From the NCBI GenBank assembly GCA_965601975.1, contig OZ271856.1:3224001-3288000 (forward strand): DNA of 64,000 nt, read 5' to 3'. The notes beneath the pieces were generated by a model. That model saw only the letters and a list, made by a program, of their open reading frames with translations. It was not told the DNA's origin and made no database searches. Numbering within the stretch: the first letter of the stretch is position 1; every line of letters begins with the position of its first letter. This document shows positions 34,388-43,182 of this stretch, one piece after another. The stretch comes from JANQIO01 sp965601975. Lineage in GTDB: Bacteria; Pseudomonadota; Gammaproteobacteria; Pseudomonadales; Halieaceae. Both the position numbers and the translations under genes were made by a program.

Positions 34388-34980
34388 CGATGTTCGAGGG
34401 TCCTCTGCCCTACCCCGCGGGTACCGCCGCGCTGCTCGATCCCCGCCTCGCCGCTGTCCAGTCGATTCTGCTGGTTCAGCGTGACCGGGATGCGACGCAG
34501 TGACTGCGCGCCCCAGGTATGCTGGGTCAGCGGCACTGTCAGGTCGTCGACCTCGACCACGTCGACCGGGCTGAGCACGGGCTGCACCCCCTGGCCGCCG
34601 CCGGCGTCCATATTCCACTGTTCGAAGCTCGCCGAGCGCAGCCGGTGCTGGTGATCGAAGCCCAGTATCATGAAATCACCCTTGGCGATGGCCTTGCCCC
34701 AGTCGATATTGATCAGGTCCACCCCGGTGATGAAACTGCCGACGCCCACCCGGTACTCGTCGATTTCCCAGTACTCCCAGGCCATCACGTAGCCGCCTGC
34801 TTCCCGCGACATGAGAATCGGTGGACCGAATTGTGCCATCACCTGGCTGACGGTCCAGCCATCTTCAGGCCGCGGCACATCGCCCTCGACAATCGCCTCG
34901 CCCAGCTCGTAGTGACGCCACTGGGTGCAGCCACTCAACAGCACTGCTGCAAGGAATGCGGCGGCGAGCCTAGTCACCAT
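34384..34980 (-). CDS. lipoprotein with BamE-like domain (198 aa)
   Basis: A 198-residue lipoprotein. The signal is MVTRLAAAFLAAVLLSGC, lipid attachment at Cys18. The region 35-75 (EDGWTVSQVMAQFGPPILM) has the G-x-x-x-x-x-V-x-x-x-x-G-x-P pattern of the SmpA/OmlA/BamE fold, followed by YVMAWEYW. The C-terminal 50 residues are polar and less ordered. Start ATG at 34980. The gene overlaps the upstream, smaller lipoprotein gene by 11 bp, so they form a translationally coupled pair, likely two subunits or paralogues with the same fold. It probably acts at the outer membrane, but not as BamE itself. Confidence 0.72.
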   Translation of the reverse strand: MVTRLAAAFLAAVLLSGCTQWRHYELGEAIVEGDVPRPEDGWTVSQVMAQFGPPILMSREAGGYVMAWEYWEIDEYRVGVGSFITGVDLINIDWGKAIAKGDFMILGFDHQHRLRSASFEQWNMDAGGGQGVQPVLSPVDVVEVDDLTVPLTQHTWGAQSLRRIPVTLNQQNRLDSGEAGIEQRGGTRGVGQRTLEHR

Positions 34981-35338
34981 CGGTGTCCTGCACTTTAGTG
35001 GAGAAGTCGGTGAGTACATCGTTCTCGTCGAAGAAGAAAATCGCGCGATCGTAGCGCGCCGTGATATCGACCGTGTTGTAGAGAATCAGGATGGCGCCCT
35101 GGCCCTCGACGTTCTCGAACAGGTAGTACAACACGGTCTCGTCCTTGAGCGAGATAACCTGGGAAGGCGGGCCCAGCAGCGCCAGCACATCGGCGCGGGT
35201 GCTCTTGCCCTTTTCCAGGTTGGCCACCACCTGGTCCTGCCAGGCGACCTCGACGCCGCGGCGGGACTTGAACTGGACACAGCCGCCCAGCAGGACGGCG
35301 GTCACCAGCAGGAGGGTGATAGTCCGAATCATGGTCAT
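34970..35338 (-). CDS. BamE-like lipoprotein (122 aa)
   Basis: A 122-residue lipoprotein, MTMIRTITLLLVTAVLLGGC, with Cys20 as the lipidation site. The mature part contains KGKSTRADVLALLGPPSQ and ETVLYYLFENVEGQGAILIL, the same BamE-like G-x-x-x-x-x-V-x-x-x-x-G-x-P arrangement seen in its neighbour. An in-frame ATG two codons later is an alternative start. Overlap of 11 bp with the next gene indicates coexpression. It is monitored by no visible regulator. A tandem pair of BamE-like lipoproteins of this kind is not the assembly factor BamE, which is usually alone near fur, but it could be a related outer-membrane factor. Confidence 0.75.
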   Translation of the reverse strand: MTMIRTITLLLVTAVLLGGCVQFKSRRGVEVAWQDQVVANLEKGKSTRADVLALLGPPSQVISLKDETVLYYLFENVEGQGAILILYNTVDITARYDRAIFFFDENDVLTDFSTKVQDTDGD

Positions 35339-35435
35339 GTCAGGGTTCCTTCTTTCATTTCTGTGACAGTTAAATTCAATTACGCATCCAGCAGACCGTC
35401 AGACTCACAGGTGCATTGAGTTCACTGTCACCGAA

Positions 35436-36602
35436 TTATGGGAGTGTGGCACGGAGTACGCGCAGAACGTTGCCGCCCATGATGGCGCGAATCTCCTCTT
35501 CACTGTAGTCCGCGTCCATGAGCGCCTGGGTCAGCACCGCCAGTTCGCTGGTATCAAAGCGGGTGGTCACCGCGCCGTCGAAGTCGGAGCCGAGGCCGAT
35601 ATGCTCCACACCGATCAGGTCGCGCACGTGGCTCATGGCCGTGACAATGCCCGCCGGCGTGCTGTCGCAGACGGCGGCATCCCAGTATCCAATGCCGATC
35701 ACCCCGCCGTTTACCTTGAGACGTTTGAGCTGGTCATCATCTAGGTTGCGATTGTAGTCGCACACTGCGCGCACACCGCCGTGGGATACCACCACCGGTT
35801 TCGTTGCCATGTCGAACACGTCCGACACGGCCGCCGCGCTGGAATGGGCAATATCCACCGTCATCCCGATTTCCTCGGCTTTCGCCACCAGCTCCCGGCC
35901 GAGGGGCGACAGGCCATACTTGTCCTCGCCGTGCATGGAGCCCGCCACCTCGTTGTCGAAGAAGTGAGCGAGCCCCACCATGCGGTAGCCCGCATCGAAC
36001 AGGCCGTTGAGCTTGTCCACGTCGCCCTCGATGGGCTGGGCGCCTTCCAGGGCCAGCAGGGCACCCACCAGGCCTTTGACTTGATCGCGGTCCAGCAGGA
36101 ACGTCTCAAGGTCGTCCCGGCTGTAGAGCACCCGGATGGCGCCGCCCGTGCGCTGCTGCAGGTCCTCGAGCTTCCAGGCGTGGTAGAGGGAGCGCTCGTA
36201 CAGGCTGTTCCAGGTCCGCACCGGCTGCAGGTTGCCGATGGCCACGTAGGTGATCATGTCGCTGTCGGAAGGGTTGGAGTCGTAGTTCTGGTTGGCGGGG
36301 GTCTTGGTGACCGAGCCAAACACCTGCAGGCCCACATTGCCCGCCTGCAGCCGCGGCAGGTCCGTGTGGCCGTGCTCGTGACGGCGAGCGAGATCGCGCT
36401 TCCACAGCAGCGGGTCTGCGTGCATGTCGGCGATGAACAGGGACCGGTGCAGGGCATTAGCCCGCTGCGAGACCGCCGGCAGCGGTATGTCCCGCTGCAC
36501 CCTGTTCATGCCGCTGTCGAACTGCTTTGGCGCGAACACCAGGAAAGCAGCCCCGCCCACCAACATCAGGACGAACAGCGTGATAGCAGCGCGTTTCAGC
36601 AT
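35436..36602 (-). CDS. membrane dipeptidase (peptidase M19)
   Basis: A 388-residue zinc dipeptidase of family M19. A membrane anchor (about 5-24) is followed by the metal site ADMHADPLLWKRDL, and conserved zinc segments are VDIAHSS, VVVSHGGVRAVCDYNRNLDD and GLGSDFDGAV, the last close to the C-terminus. These enzymes hydrolyse dipeptides, including D-amino-acid forms, and act outside the cytoplasmic membrane. The N-terminal anchor suggests a periplasmic location. The gene is divergent from the amidinotransferase-like gene at 36686 with an 83-bp promoter region between them, so the two operons could share regulation. Confidence 0.92.
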   Translation of the reverse strand: MLKRAAITLFVLMLVGGAAFLVFAPKQFDSGMNRVQRDIPLPAVSQRANALHRSLFIADMHADPLLWKRDLARRHEHGHTDLPRLQAGNVGLQVFGSVTKTPANQNYDSNPSDSDMITYVAIGNLQPVRTWNSLYERSLYHAWKLEDLQQRTGGAIRVLYSRDDLETFLLDRDQVKGLVGALLALEGAQPIEGDVDKLNGLFDAGYRMVGLAHFFDNEVAGSMHGEDKYGLSPLGRELVAKAEEIGMTVDIAHSSAAAVSDVFDMATKPVVVSHGGVRAVCDYNRNLDDDQLKRLKVNGGVIGIGYWDAAVCDSTPAGIVTAMSHVRDLIGVEHIGLGSDFDGAVTTRFDTSELAVLTQALMDADYSEEEIRAIMGGNVLRVLRATLP

Positions 36603-36685
36603 AGTCGCATCCTAGCGAAAATCGGTTATTGCAGCCCCGGGGCTTTTGGTCGAGGCTTAGTCTATCAGTATCAGGACACACCTCT

Positions 36686-37591
36686 ATGGAACTGCGGTCA
36701 CGAATTGAGGGCGGCGGCACGCCGCGACCGGATGACTGGGGCATCGACAGCGAGTACGGGCGCCTGCGGGACCTGCTGGTAGGGCCCATCGACAACTACC
36801 ACTGGACGCCGGGCAACGCCGTGGCCCAGCGCAGCGAGCGGGTGGGCCTGACATTCGACAAGGCCGTGGTGGAAGCCCAGTACGCGGAAATGATCGCCGC
36901 CTACGAACAGGCGGGCGTCAACGTGCACGTGTTGCCCGCCGAGGACGGACTGCCCTACCAGGTCTACGCGAGGGACTCGAGCGTGATGACCCCCTGGGGC
37001 GCCATCATCATGCAGCTGGAGAAAGCCTACCGGCGCGGTGAATATGCCGCTGTGCTGCGCTTCTACCTGCAGCACAACATCCCTATCTTCGACATGGTCA
37101 GTGCCGGCAATGTCGAGGGCGGCGACTTCATGGTGCTGAAACCCGGCGTGGCCATCTGCGGCTACTCCGGCGAGCGCTCCATCGAACCCGCGGTCAACCA
37201 GATCAAGGGCTGGTTCGAAGCGGAAGGCTGGGAATTCATGACCTATGCCTTCGACCCGCACTTCCTGCACCTGGATGTGCAGATGGGCATGATCGCCGAC
37301 AACCTCGCCGTGGTCTGCGTGGAAGCGGTGGAGCCGGAGTTGGTGGACTGGCTGGGAGCGAAAGGTATTCGCATCCTCGAGATTTCCTACGGGGATGCCA
37401 TGAACATGGGTACCAATATCGTTGCCCTCGGTGACGAGCGCGTGCTGATTCCCGCCGCCGGCAAAAACCTGATCGAGATGTGCCGGGCGGAAGGCCTGGG
37501 AGTGTTTGACCCGGACGTGTCGATGATTGCCGCCGGCGGCGGCTCGGTGCACTGCATGTGCCAGGCACTCAATCGCGATTCGGTGGAGTAA
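36686..37591 (+). CDS. amidinotransferase/arginine deiminase-fold protein
   Basis: A 301-residue guanidine-modifying enzyme of the arginine deiminase superfamily (DDAH, amidinotransferase and deiminase branches). The five-bladed propeller markers are present: YARDSSVMTPWG (substrate strand), SAGNVEGGDFMVL with the acidic pair, AFDPHFLHLDVQMG with the catalytic histidine, and C-terminal GGGSVHCMCQAL with Cys290 as nucleophile. The reaction should remove or transfer the amidino group of a guanidino compound, giving ureido or ornithine-like products. It sits 4 bp upstream of an N-carbamoyl-amino-acid hydrolase-like gene, which would use a ureido acid as substrate, so deimination followed by decarbamoylation is a coherent route. 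The substrate is open. The ATG at 36686 has no strong ribosome site. Confidence 0.85.
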   Translation: MELRSRIEGGGTPRPDDWGIDSEYGRLRDLLVGPIDNYHWTPGNAVAQRSERVGLTFDKAVVEAQYAEMIAAYEQAGVNVHVLPAEDGLPYQVYARDSSVMTPWGAIIMQLEKAYRRGEYAAVLRFYLQHNIPIFDMVSAGNVEGGDFMVLKPGVAICGYSGERSIEPAVNQIKGWFEAEGWEFMTYAFDPHFLHLDVQMGMIADNLAVVCVEAVEPELVDWLGAKGIRILEISYGDAMNMGTNIVALGDERVLIPAAGKNLIEMCRAEGLGVFDPDVSMIAAGGGSVHCMCQALNRDSVE

Positions 37592-37595
37592 CGCC

Positions 37596-38828
37596 ATGAC
37601 GACAGAACTACGCATCAACGGCCAGCGCCTGTGGGACAGCCTGATGGAAATGGCGCAGATCGGCGCCACACAGCGGGGTGGCTGCAACCGACAGGCCCTT
37701 ACCGACGAGGACAAGCAGGGCCGCGACCTGTTCGCCGGCTGGTGCGAGGACGCGGGCTGTACCATCAGCGTCGACGAAATGGGCAACATGTTTGCCCGGC
37801 GACCGGGCCGCGACAACGACGCGGCCCCGGTGATCACCGGCAGTCACCTGGACACCCAGCCCACCGGCGGCAAGTTCGACGGCGTCTTCGGCGTACTGGC
37901 GGGACTCGAAGTGATGCGCACACTGCGGGACGCCGGCGTGGAAACCGAGGCGCCGCTGGAGGTCGTGGTGTGGACCAACGAGGAAGGCGCGCGCTTCGCC
38001 CCCGCCATGGTCGGCTCCGGGGTGTGGGCCGGCGAGATGGCGCGGGACGATATTTACGCCATCGAGGACAAGACGGGCAAGTCCTTTGGCGATGAACTGG
38101 AACGCATCGGCTACAAGGGCGACCTGCCCGCCGAGCCGAAGCCGGTCAGGGCGGCCTTCGAAGCGCATATCGAACAGGGCCCGATCCTCGAGGCCGAGAA
38201 CCTGCAGATCGGCGTACTGACCGGCGTGCAGGGCAGCCGCTGGTACGACCTGATCATCGAGGGACAGCCGGTGCACGCAGGCCCCACGCCGATGGAAGTG
38301 CGACGCGATCCGTTCATGGCCGCGTTACCCATCCTCGACTTCTGCTACAAGCTCGCCGCCCAGTACGCCCCCTGGGGCCGGGCCACCTTCGGCGATATCA
38401 AGGCCGAGCCGGGCTCCCGCAACACCGTGCCGGAAAGGCTGGTGGTGAATGTGGACCTGCGCCACCCTGATCCCGATGTGCTCGACGATATGGACCGCCA
38501 GTTCCGCGAGTTCGTCACCCTCACCTGTGCCGAGAAAACACTGGATGGCTACGTCGAGGAACTCTGGCACATGCCCGTGACCCAGTTCGACCCGAACTGC
38601 GTTGAAGCGGTGCGCTCCGCCACCGCCGAACTTGGCTACTCCCACATGCAAATGGTGTCAGGCGCGGGCCACGACTCCCTGTACGTCGCCAAGGTCGCCC
38701 CCACCAGCATGATCTTCGTGCCCTGCAAGGACGGCATCTCCCACAACGAAGCGGAAGACGCCAAGCCCGAAGACCTGGAAGCGGGCTGCAATGTGCTGTT
38801 GCACGCGATGTTGAAGATGGCAGGTTAA
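37596..38828 (+). CDS. Zn-dependent hydrolase, N-carbamoyl-L-amino acid hydrolase/allantoate amidohydrolase family
   Basis: A 410-residue M20-type binuclear zinc amidohydrolase. The metal and active-site segments are visible: GSHLDTQPTGGKFDGVFGVLAG, TNEEGARFAP, and AHIEQGP, followed by the dimerisation domain (GQPVHAGPTPME) and SGAGHDSLYVAKVAP near the end. Family members include beta-ureidopropionase-like and L-N-carbamoylase enzymes, which release carbon dioxide and ammonia from ureido acids. Only 4 bp separate it from the deiminase-fold gene upstream, so it is translated in the same operon. That context favours a carbamoyl substrate produced by deimination of a guanidino acid rather than allantoate, since no other purine genes are near. 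Confidence 0.88.
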   Translation: MTTELRINGQRLWDSLMEMAQIGATQRGGCNRQALTDEDKQGRDLFAGWCEDAGCTISVDEMGNMFARRPGRDNDAAPVITGSHLDTQPTGGKFDGVFGVLAGLEVMRTLRDAGVETEAPLEVVVWTNEEGARFAPAMVGSGVWAGEMARDDIYAIEDKTGKSFGDELERIGYKGDLPAEPKPVRAAFEAHIEQGPILEAENLQIGVLTGVQGSRWYDLIIEGQPVHAGPTPMEVRRDPFMAALPILDFCYKLAAQYAPWGRATFGDIKAEPGSRNTVPERLVVNVDLRHPDPDVLDDMDRQFREFVTLTCAEKTLDGYVEELWHMPVTQFDPNCVEAVRSATAELGYSHMQMVSGAGHDSLYVAKVAPTSMIFVPCKDGISHNEAEDAKPEDLEAGCNVLLHAMLKMAG

Positions 38829-38831
38829 TCG

Positions 38832-39008
38832 CTAGTCGGAACTTGTCCCGATAACCGCAGCGATAACAAGGCCGATGCCCAGGCCCGCCAGAATGGAGCC
38901 GACAAACGCCAGTGCTGACGTATGCAGAAAAAACATTCCTACGCCGACCCCTGCGATGATCCCACCACCGATAGCCCAGTTGCTCTTGTCGCGACTTGCT
39001 TCTGCCAT
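38832..39008 (-). CDS. Small two-helix membrane protein (58 aa)
   Basis: A 58-residue ORF from ATG at 39008 to TAG at 38832. MAEASRDKSNWAIGGGIIAG is followed by a glycine-rich helix (VGVGMFFLHTSALAFVGSIL) and another (AGLGIGLVIAAVIG) before the polar end TSSD. Two closely packed helices with G-x-G spacing are visible. It is too short for standard annotation, but the frame has coding-like composition and ends only 4 bp from the convergent hydrolase stop. No family recognised; it may be a stress or membrane-stabilising peptide. Confidence 0.6.
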   Translation of the reverse strand: MAEASRDKSNWAIGGGIIAGVGVGMFFLHTSALAFVGSILAGLGIGLVIAAVIGTSSD

Positions 39009-39042
39009 GGTGCACCTCGGTAATCCAGGATTCGAACGCCCA

Positions 39043-39067
39043 GCATAAAGAAGCCCGCGGAGCGGGC
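39043..39067 (-). terminator. Rho-independent terminator of the 39105 gene
   Basis: GCCCGC (39053-39058) pairs with GCGGGC (39062-39067); on the minus strand a T-rich tract (CTTCTTTATG) follows. It lies 38 bp past the stop at 39105. Confidence 0.7.
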
Positions 39068-39104
39068 AATGACGCAGCGCAAAGGGGATAGAAAAATGCG
39101 GCTG

Positions 39105-39443
39105 CTAGAGTTTGAGGTGCTTCCTGCCCCAGCCTTCTTTGCGACGTGACAGGGCCAGGGCATCGATGACAGGGTCGCGCTGCTGAGCGCTGCTCTTTTC
39201 GATGAGAATGTCCAGCAACTGCTCGTAGCTGGGATAGCGATTTCCCCACTGGGGATAGGCCGCCGCTGCGAAGAGTATGCCGAAGGTAAACAACAGCATC
39301 TGGTCTCCGGGCGTATAGGCCAGGACAAATAACGTGATGTTGATGAGGAGCATCACCGCGCACACGATGCGAAAGCATAGGATGTTGCGCATGCGGCGCT
39401 CGGCGGCCGCGATGACGTTCAATTCGTGTTCGGAAAACTTCAT
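39105..39443 (-). CDS. Hypothetical membrane protein (112 aa)
   Basis: A 112-residue protein with two predicted membrane helices (about 24-43, ILCFRIVCAVMLLINITLFV, and 49-65, MLLFTFGILFAAAAY) and a cytosolic C-terminus with a helical segment LEDL-like (SYEQLLDILIEKSSAQQRD). No family recognised. I used the ATG at 39443 because the N-terminal EHELNVIAAAERRMRN looks like a genuine start; a longer frame from 39593 includes low-complexity upstream DNA. A terminator follows at 39043-39067. The gene is alone, between the small membrane peptide and alkB. Confidence 0.6.
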   Translation of the reverse strand: MKFSEHELNVIAAAERRMRNILCFRIVCAVMLLINITLFVLAYTPGDQMLLFTFGILFAAAAYPQWGNRYPSYEQLLDILIEKSSAQQRDPVIDALALSRRKEGWGRKHLKL

Positions 39444-39625
39444 GATTGCTGTGCCTGCTCCTTGCCACACCAGGGTCAACCCGAGTGAGCCAGCCATGAA
39501 CCGATGACCCAGTATAGTCACAGCTTGGGAAAGGTCTTCCGAATCAGCGAACAAACGCGAAAATGTTGCGTTTCCGACGGAAAAAAAACACAACAGGGCG
39601 TCATAAACCCTTTATTTACAGTGTC

Positions 39626-40243
39626 TTACGCGTTTACCCACCTGAACGTAAGGTTGACACGGGGACCAAGTGCACGTGCTTGTTTTGCAATTCCGTGTTT
39701 CCAGAAATGCTGGGTTTCGCCCTTCATCAACAGCAGGCTGCTGTCCGGTAAAGGCAGTTTCACCGGCGCCAGGGTCTTGTCCTTTCGGTGCTTGAAGGTA
39801 AGGACGCGCTCCTCTCCGAAACTCAGCGAGGCAATCACCGGGTTGCGGCCCAGCTCGGGCTCGTCGTCAGAATGCATGCCCATGCTGTCGCGCTGGTCGC
39901 GGTAGTAGTTGAGCAGCACGCTGTTAAAACTCGCCTTACACAGGGTTTCGACCTGGGACTTGAGTGTCTCCAGCAGCAGGGTCCAGGGCAGCGGCGTCAG
40001 GGTCAGTCCAGAGTAGCGGTAGGCGCTGCCCTCATCACCGTACCAGGCGTGCAACCGCGGCTGCTTGTGAGTCTTGCCCCAGACCTGCACATCGTCCTGC
40101 CGCCAGGGCGTCTCCGCTATGAGGGTGGCCAGGCAGTGCTCAGGCCCAGGCGACAGTTCCACCCGCGGCCAGAACAGCACCTCGGCGTCGGGCAGCTGCA
40201 GCCGCTCGGGGTCGGGCGTCGCAAACAAAGGGATTTCGTGCAT
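39626..40243 (-). CDS. alkB: alpha-ketoglutarate-dependent dioxygenase, AlkB family
   Basis: A 205-residue Fe(II)/2-oxoglutarate dioxygenase that removes alkyl groups from DNA or RNA bases. Iron ligands are His124, Asp126 (MGMHSDDEPELG) and His183 (QHFWKHGI); Arg195 and Arg201 (PRVNLTFRWVN) bind 2-oxoglutarate, and NYYRD (112-116) supplies the co-substrate asparagine and tyrosine. The N-terminal nucleotide-recognition lid and length fit bacterial AlkB-like proteins of the second type. The ATG at 40243 is preferred to an upstream frame. It diverges from ltaE with 92 bp between them. No Ada box or other clear regulator was recognised. Confidence 0.9.
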   Translation of the reverse strand: MHEIPLFATPDPERLQLPDAEVLFWPRVELSPGPEHCLATLIAETPWRQDDVQVWGKTHKQPRLHAWYGDEGSAYRYSGLTLTPLPWTLLLETLKSQVETLCKASFNSVLLNYYRDQRDSMGMHSDDEPELGRNPVIASLSFGEERVLTFKHRKDKTLAPVKLPLPDSSLLLMKGETQHFWKHGIAKQARALGPRVNLTFRWVNA

Positions 40244-40335
40244 GCACGTAGTGTATCGAATCGCACGCGGGTTTTTGTCACCGGTTGATCGGCATTTCCC
40301 GTACAATCCCCGCCGACCTCTGCAAAGGACACCCC

Positions 40336-41328
40336 ATGATTGATTTACGCAGTGACACCCTGACCCTTCCCTCCGCGGCCATGCGGCAGGCCATGCACGA
40401 GGCTGAACTGGGGGACGATGTCTATGGGGAAGATCCTACGGTCAATGCGCTGGAACGCTATGCAGCGGAGCTCACCGGCAAGGACGCGGCGGTGCTGATG
40501 CCCAGCGGTACCCAGAGCAACCTGACGGCGCTGCTGTCTCACTGCGAACGCGGTCATGAATTCATCGTCGGCTACAGTGCCCACACCTTCAAGTATGAAG
40601 CCGGCGGCAGCGCGGTACTGGGCGGAATCCAGCCCTACCCCATCCCGTTCAATGACCGCGGCGAGCTGCCGCTGGAGGCGGTGGAAGCCGCCATCAAGCC
40701 GGACGACTCACATTTCGCCATCACGCGGCTGGTGTGCCTGGAAAACACCACCGACGGCAAGGTGGTGCCGCTCGACTACATGCGCCAATACAGCGAGGTC
40801 TGCCAGCGCAACGGGCTGCGGCGACACCTGGACGGTGCGCGCGTGTTCAACGCCGCAGTGGCGCTCGGTGTACCGGTCAGCGACATCGCCCAGTGCTTCG
40901 ACACGGTATCCATGTGCCTGTCGAAAGGCCTTGGCACCCCGATGGGATCAGTGCTGGTGGGCGACGCCGAGACGATGAACAAGGCGCGACGCTGGCGCAA
41001 GATGCTGGGCGGCGGCCTGCGCCAGGCGGGCGTGATTGCCGCGGCGGGACTCTACGCCCTGCAGAACAATGTGGAGCGCCTGCGGGAAGACCACGACAAG
41101 GCCGCGCGCGTGGCGGCGGCGCTGAAGGAAATCGATGGATTCGAGCTGGCCTTTGAACCCGACAGCAATATGGTATGGCTGGATCCAGATATGAACGTCG
41201 GCGGGTTGATACCGCACCTCGCCGAGGCCGGCGTAAGGATCAACGGCCACCGCTGGGTGTTCCACCTGGACGTAACGGATGAAGACGTCGACCGACTGAT
41301 CGACGCCTGCCAACGTTACTCCGACTGA
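40336..41328 (+). CDS. ltaE: low-specificity L-threonine aldolase
   Basis: A 330-residue PLP-dependent aldolase. Features are DLRSDTLTLPS at the N-terminus, the cofactor strand MPSGTQSNLTALLSHC, and the Schiff-base lysine in SMCLSKGLGTPMGSV. ENTTDGKVVPL and GLRRHLDGARVFNAAV are further family markers. It splits L-threonine and L-allo-threonine into glycine and acetaldehyde. AAAGGA lies upstream of the ATG at 40336. The stop abuts the convergent DUF885 gene with no spacer, the shared sequence being CTGATCAG. It is probably monocistronic. Confidence 0.93.
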   Translation: MIDLRSDTLTLPSAAMRQAMHEAELGDDVYGEDPTVNALERYAAELTGKDAAVLMPSGTQSNLTALLSHCERGHEFIVGYSAHTFKYEAGGSAVLGGIQPYPIPFNDRGELPLEAVEAAIKPDDSHFAITRLVCLENTTDGKVVPLDYMRQYSEVCQRNGLRRHLDGARVFNAAVALGVPVSDIAQCFDTVSMCLSKGLGTPMGSVLVGDAETMNKARRWRKMLGGGLRQAGVIAAAGLYALQNNVERLREDHDKAARVAAALKEIDGFELAFEPDSNMVWLDPDMNVGGLIPHLAEAGVRINGHRWVFHLDVTDEDVDRLIDACQRYSD

Positions 41329-43164
41329 TCAGCCCGCGGCTTTCTGCTCCGCCACCCAGTCCCGCATCCGCTCGTCGAGGATGTTGAGCGGCATGGCGCC
41401 GTCGCCCAGCACGGCGTCGTGGAAATCGCGAATGTCGAACTGCTCACCCAACTCCGCCTGCGCATACTCACGCAGCTCCAGGATCTTGAGCTGGCCGAGC
41501 TTGTAGGCCAGGGCCTGGCCCGGCATCACAATGTAGCGATCCACCTCGACGGTGATGTCGTGCTCGGACTTGCCGGCGTACTTCATGAAATAGTCGATAG
41601 CCTGCTGGCGCGACCAGCCCATGCTGTGCATCCCGGTGTCGACGACCAGGCGAATGGCGCGCCACATCTCGTAGGTGAGTGCGCCGAATTTCGAATACGG
41701 GTCCTGGTAGAAACCCATGTCCTCGCCCAGGCTTTCTGAATAGAGTCCCCAGCCCTCGATGTAGCCGGTGAAGCTTGAGAACTGCCGGTACCAGGGCGCC
41801 GCTTCCATTTCCTGGGCCAGGGCGATCTGCAGGTGGTGGCCCGGCACGCCCTCGTGCAAGGTCAGCGCCTCCATCTCCCACTTGGGCCGGCTGGGCAGGT
41901 CGTAGGTATTGGCGTAGAAGATTCCCGGGCGGCCAGCCTGCTGGGAGCCACGGAAATAGTAGGCTGTGGTAGTCGTTTTTTCGGAGAATGCGGGCACCGG
42001 TTCCACCCCGTAGGGCAGCCGCGGCAGCATGCCGAACATCTTCGGCAGGGCCGCGTCCGCGCGCTTGGCGATATCCCGGTAGGCCACCAGCAGGTCCTGG
42101 CGCTCGGTGAAGAAAAACCGGGGGTCCGTGCGCAGGAAAACCAGGAACTCTTCGAAGCTCCCTTCGAAACCGCTATCCTCGATCACGGCATCCATCTCGC
42201 CGCGGATGCGCTTCACCTCGCGCAGGCCCAGTTTGTGAATCTCCGCGGCCGTCAGGTCCGTGGTGGTCATCTGGCGCACGTTATAGGCATACCAGGCCTG
42301 GCCATCAGGCAGGTCCGACTGGGCGATACTCTCGCGAGCGGCGGGGATGTAGGTCTCCACCACAAAGTCGTGCAGCTGCTGCAGCGCCGGCAGCACACCC
42401 TCGACCAGTGCCCTTTCCGCAGCGGCGGACAGGCGTGCCTGCTCAGTGGCGGGGATACTGTCGGGGAATTCCTGGAATGCGCGCAGCATAGGGTTTTCCG
42501 CCGGATTCTCTGACATCAGGTTCCGCACCTGTTCGGGCACGTCCCGCATCGTCACTTTTGGCGACGTAATGCCCTTGTCGAGGCCAATGCGCATCAGCTC
42601 AACGGTCTGTTCGATGTACAGCGGTGCATTCTGCAGCCGGCCCAGGATCTGCTCATAGTCGTCGACGTTGCGCGTGGGCATGGCGTCCAGGTAGTAGGGG
42701 ATCGACTGCTGCGGGCCATTGCGCTGGTTGACGGGCTGGTATTCGTTACCGAATCGCTGGCCTGCCACACCACTTTCCACCATATGGCGAAACAGCCGGT
42801 AGTTGAGCTGGTCCTTCGGCTCCAGCTTTTCAATGTCGATGCTGTTTACCACGTCCAGCATGCGGCGATCGGACGCGTGGCGGTACTCGATGGAGGCCGG
42901 CGACAGATCCTGCCAGCGGTGGGTGTCACCGGGAACACCGAGGACGATGGCAAGTCCGGGACGTTCGAACAGCAGCAGATCCAGCGAAAACTGGCTCAGG
43001 GCCTCCAGCCGCGCCGCATCGTCAAGGCCTTCGTCGTTGGCGGCGATGCGGTCGAGCCGTGCAGAAAATTCGGCGCGGCGCGCCTCCAGGGAATCGGCGA
43101 GGGAGGTGGACACCAGGGCAAGCTGCAACAGCAGGCCCACCGCGATTGCGGACACTGTTTTCAT
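41329..43164 (-). CDS. DUF885 family exported peptidase-like protein
   Basis: A 611-residue protein with an N-terminal signal peptide (MKTVSAIAVGLLLQLALVSTSLA, cleavage near residue 23). The family catalytic segment LTLHEGVPGHHLQIALAQE (about residues 433-451) is a HExxxGHH-like zinc motif, and FSSFTGYIEGWGLYSE follows it, the usual active-site loop of DUF885 proteins, which are metallopeptidase-related. The C-terminal PGQALAYKLGQLKILELRE is conserved too. It should be active in the periplasm or outside. It is convergent with ltaE without intergenic DNA and is followed on the same strand by nothing close; the tyrosine-phosphatase gene lies upstream 18 bp. Confidence 0.88.
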   Translation of the reverse strand: MKTVSAIAVGLLLQLALVSTSLADSLEARRAEFSARLDRIAANDEGLDDAARLEALSQFSLDLLLFERPGLAIVLGVPGDTHRWQDLSPASIEYRHASDRRMLDVVNSIDIEKLEPKDQLNYRLFRHMVESGVAGQRFGNEYQPVNQRNGPQQSIPYYLDAMPTRNVDDYEQILGRLQNAPLYIEQTVELMRIGLDKGITSPKVTMRDVPEQVRNLMSENPAENPMLRAFQEFPDSIPATEQARLSAAAERALVEGVLPALQQLHDFVVETYIPAARESIAQSDLPDGQAWYAYNVRQMTTTDLTAAEIHKLGLREVKRIRGEMDAVIEDSGFEGSFEEFLVFLRTDPRFFFTERQDLLVAYRDIAKRADAALPKMFGMLPRLPYGVEPVPAFSEKTTTTAYYFRGSQQAGRPGIFYANTYDLPSRPKWEMEALTLHEGVPGHHLQIALAQEMEAAPWYRQFSSFTGYIEGWGLYSESLGEDMGFYQDPYSKFGALTYEMWRAIRLVVDTGMHSMGWSRQQAIDYFMKYAGKSEHDITVEVDRYIVMPGQALAYKLGQLKILELREYAQAELGEQFDIRDFHDAVLGDGAMPLNILDERMRDWVAEQKAAG

Positions 43165-43182
43165 GGGAGGGGAAACCTTTGA

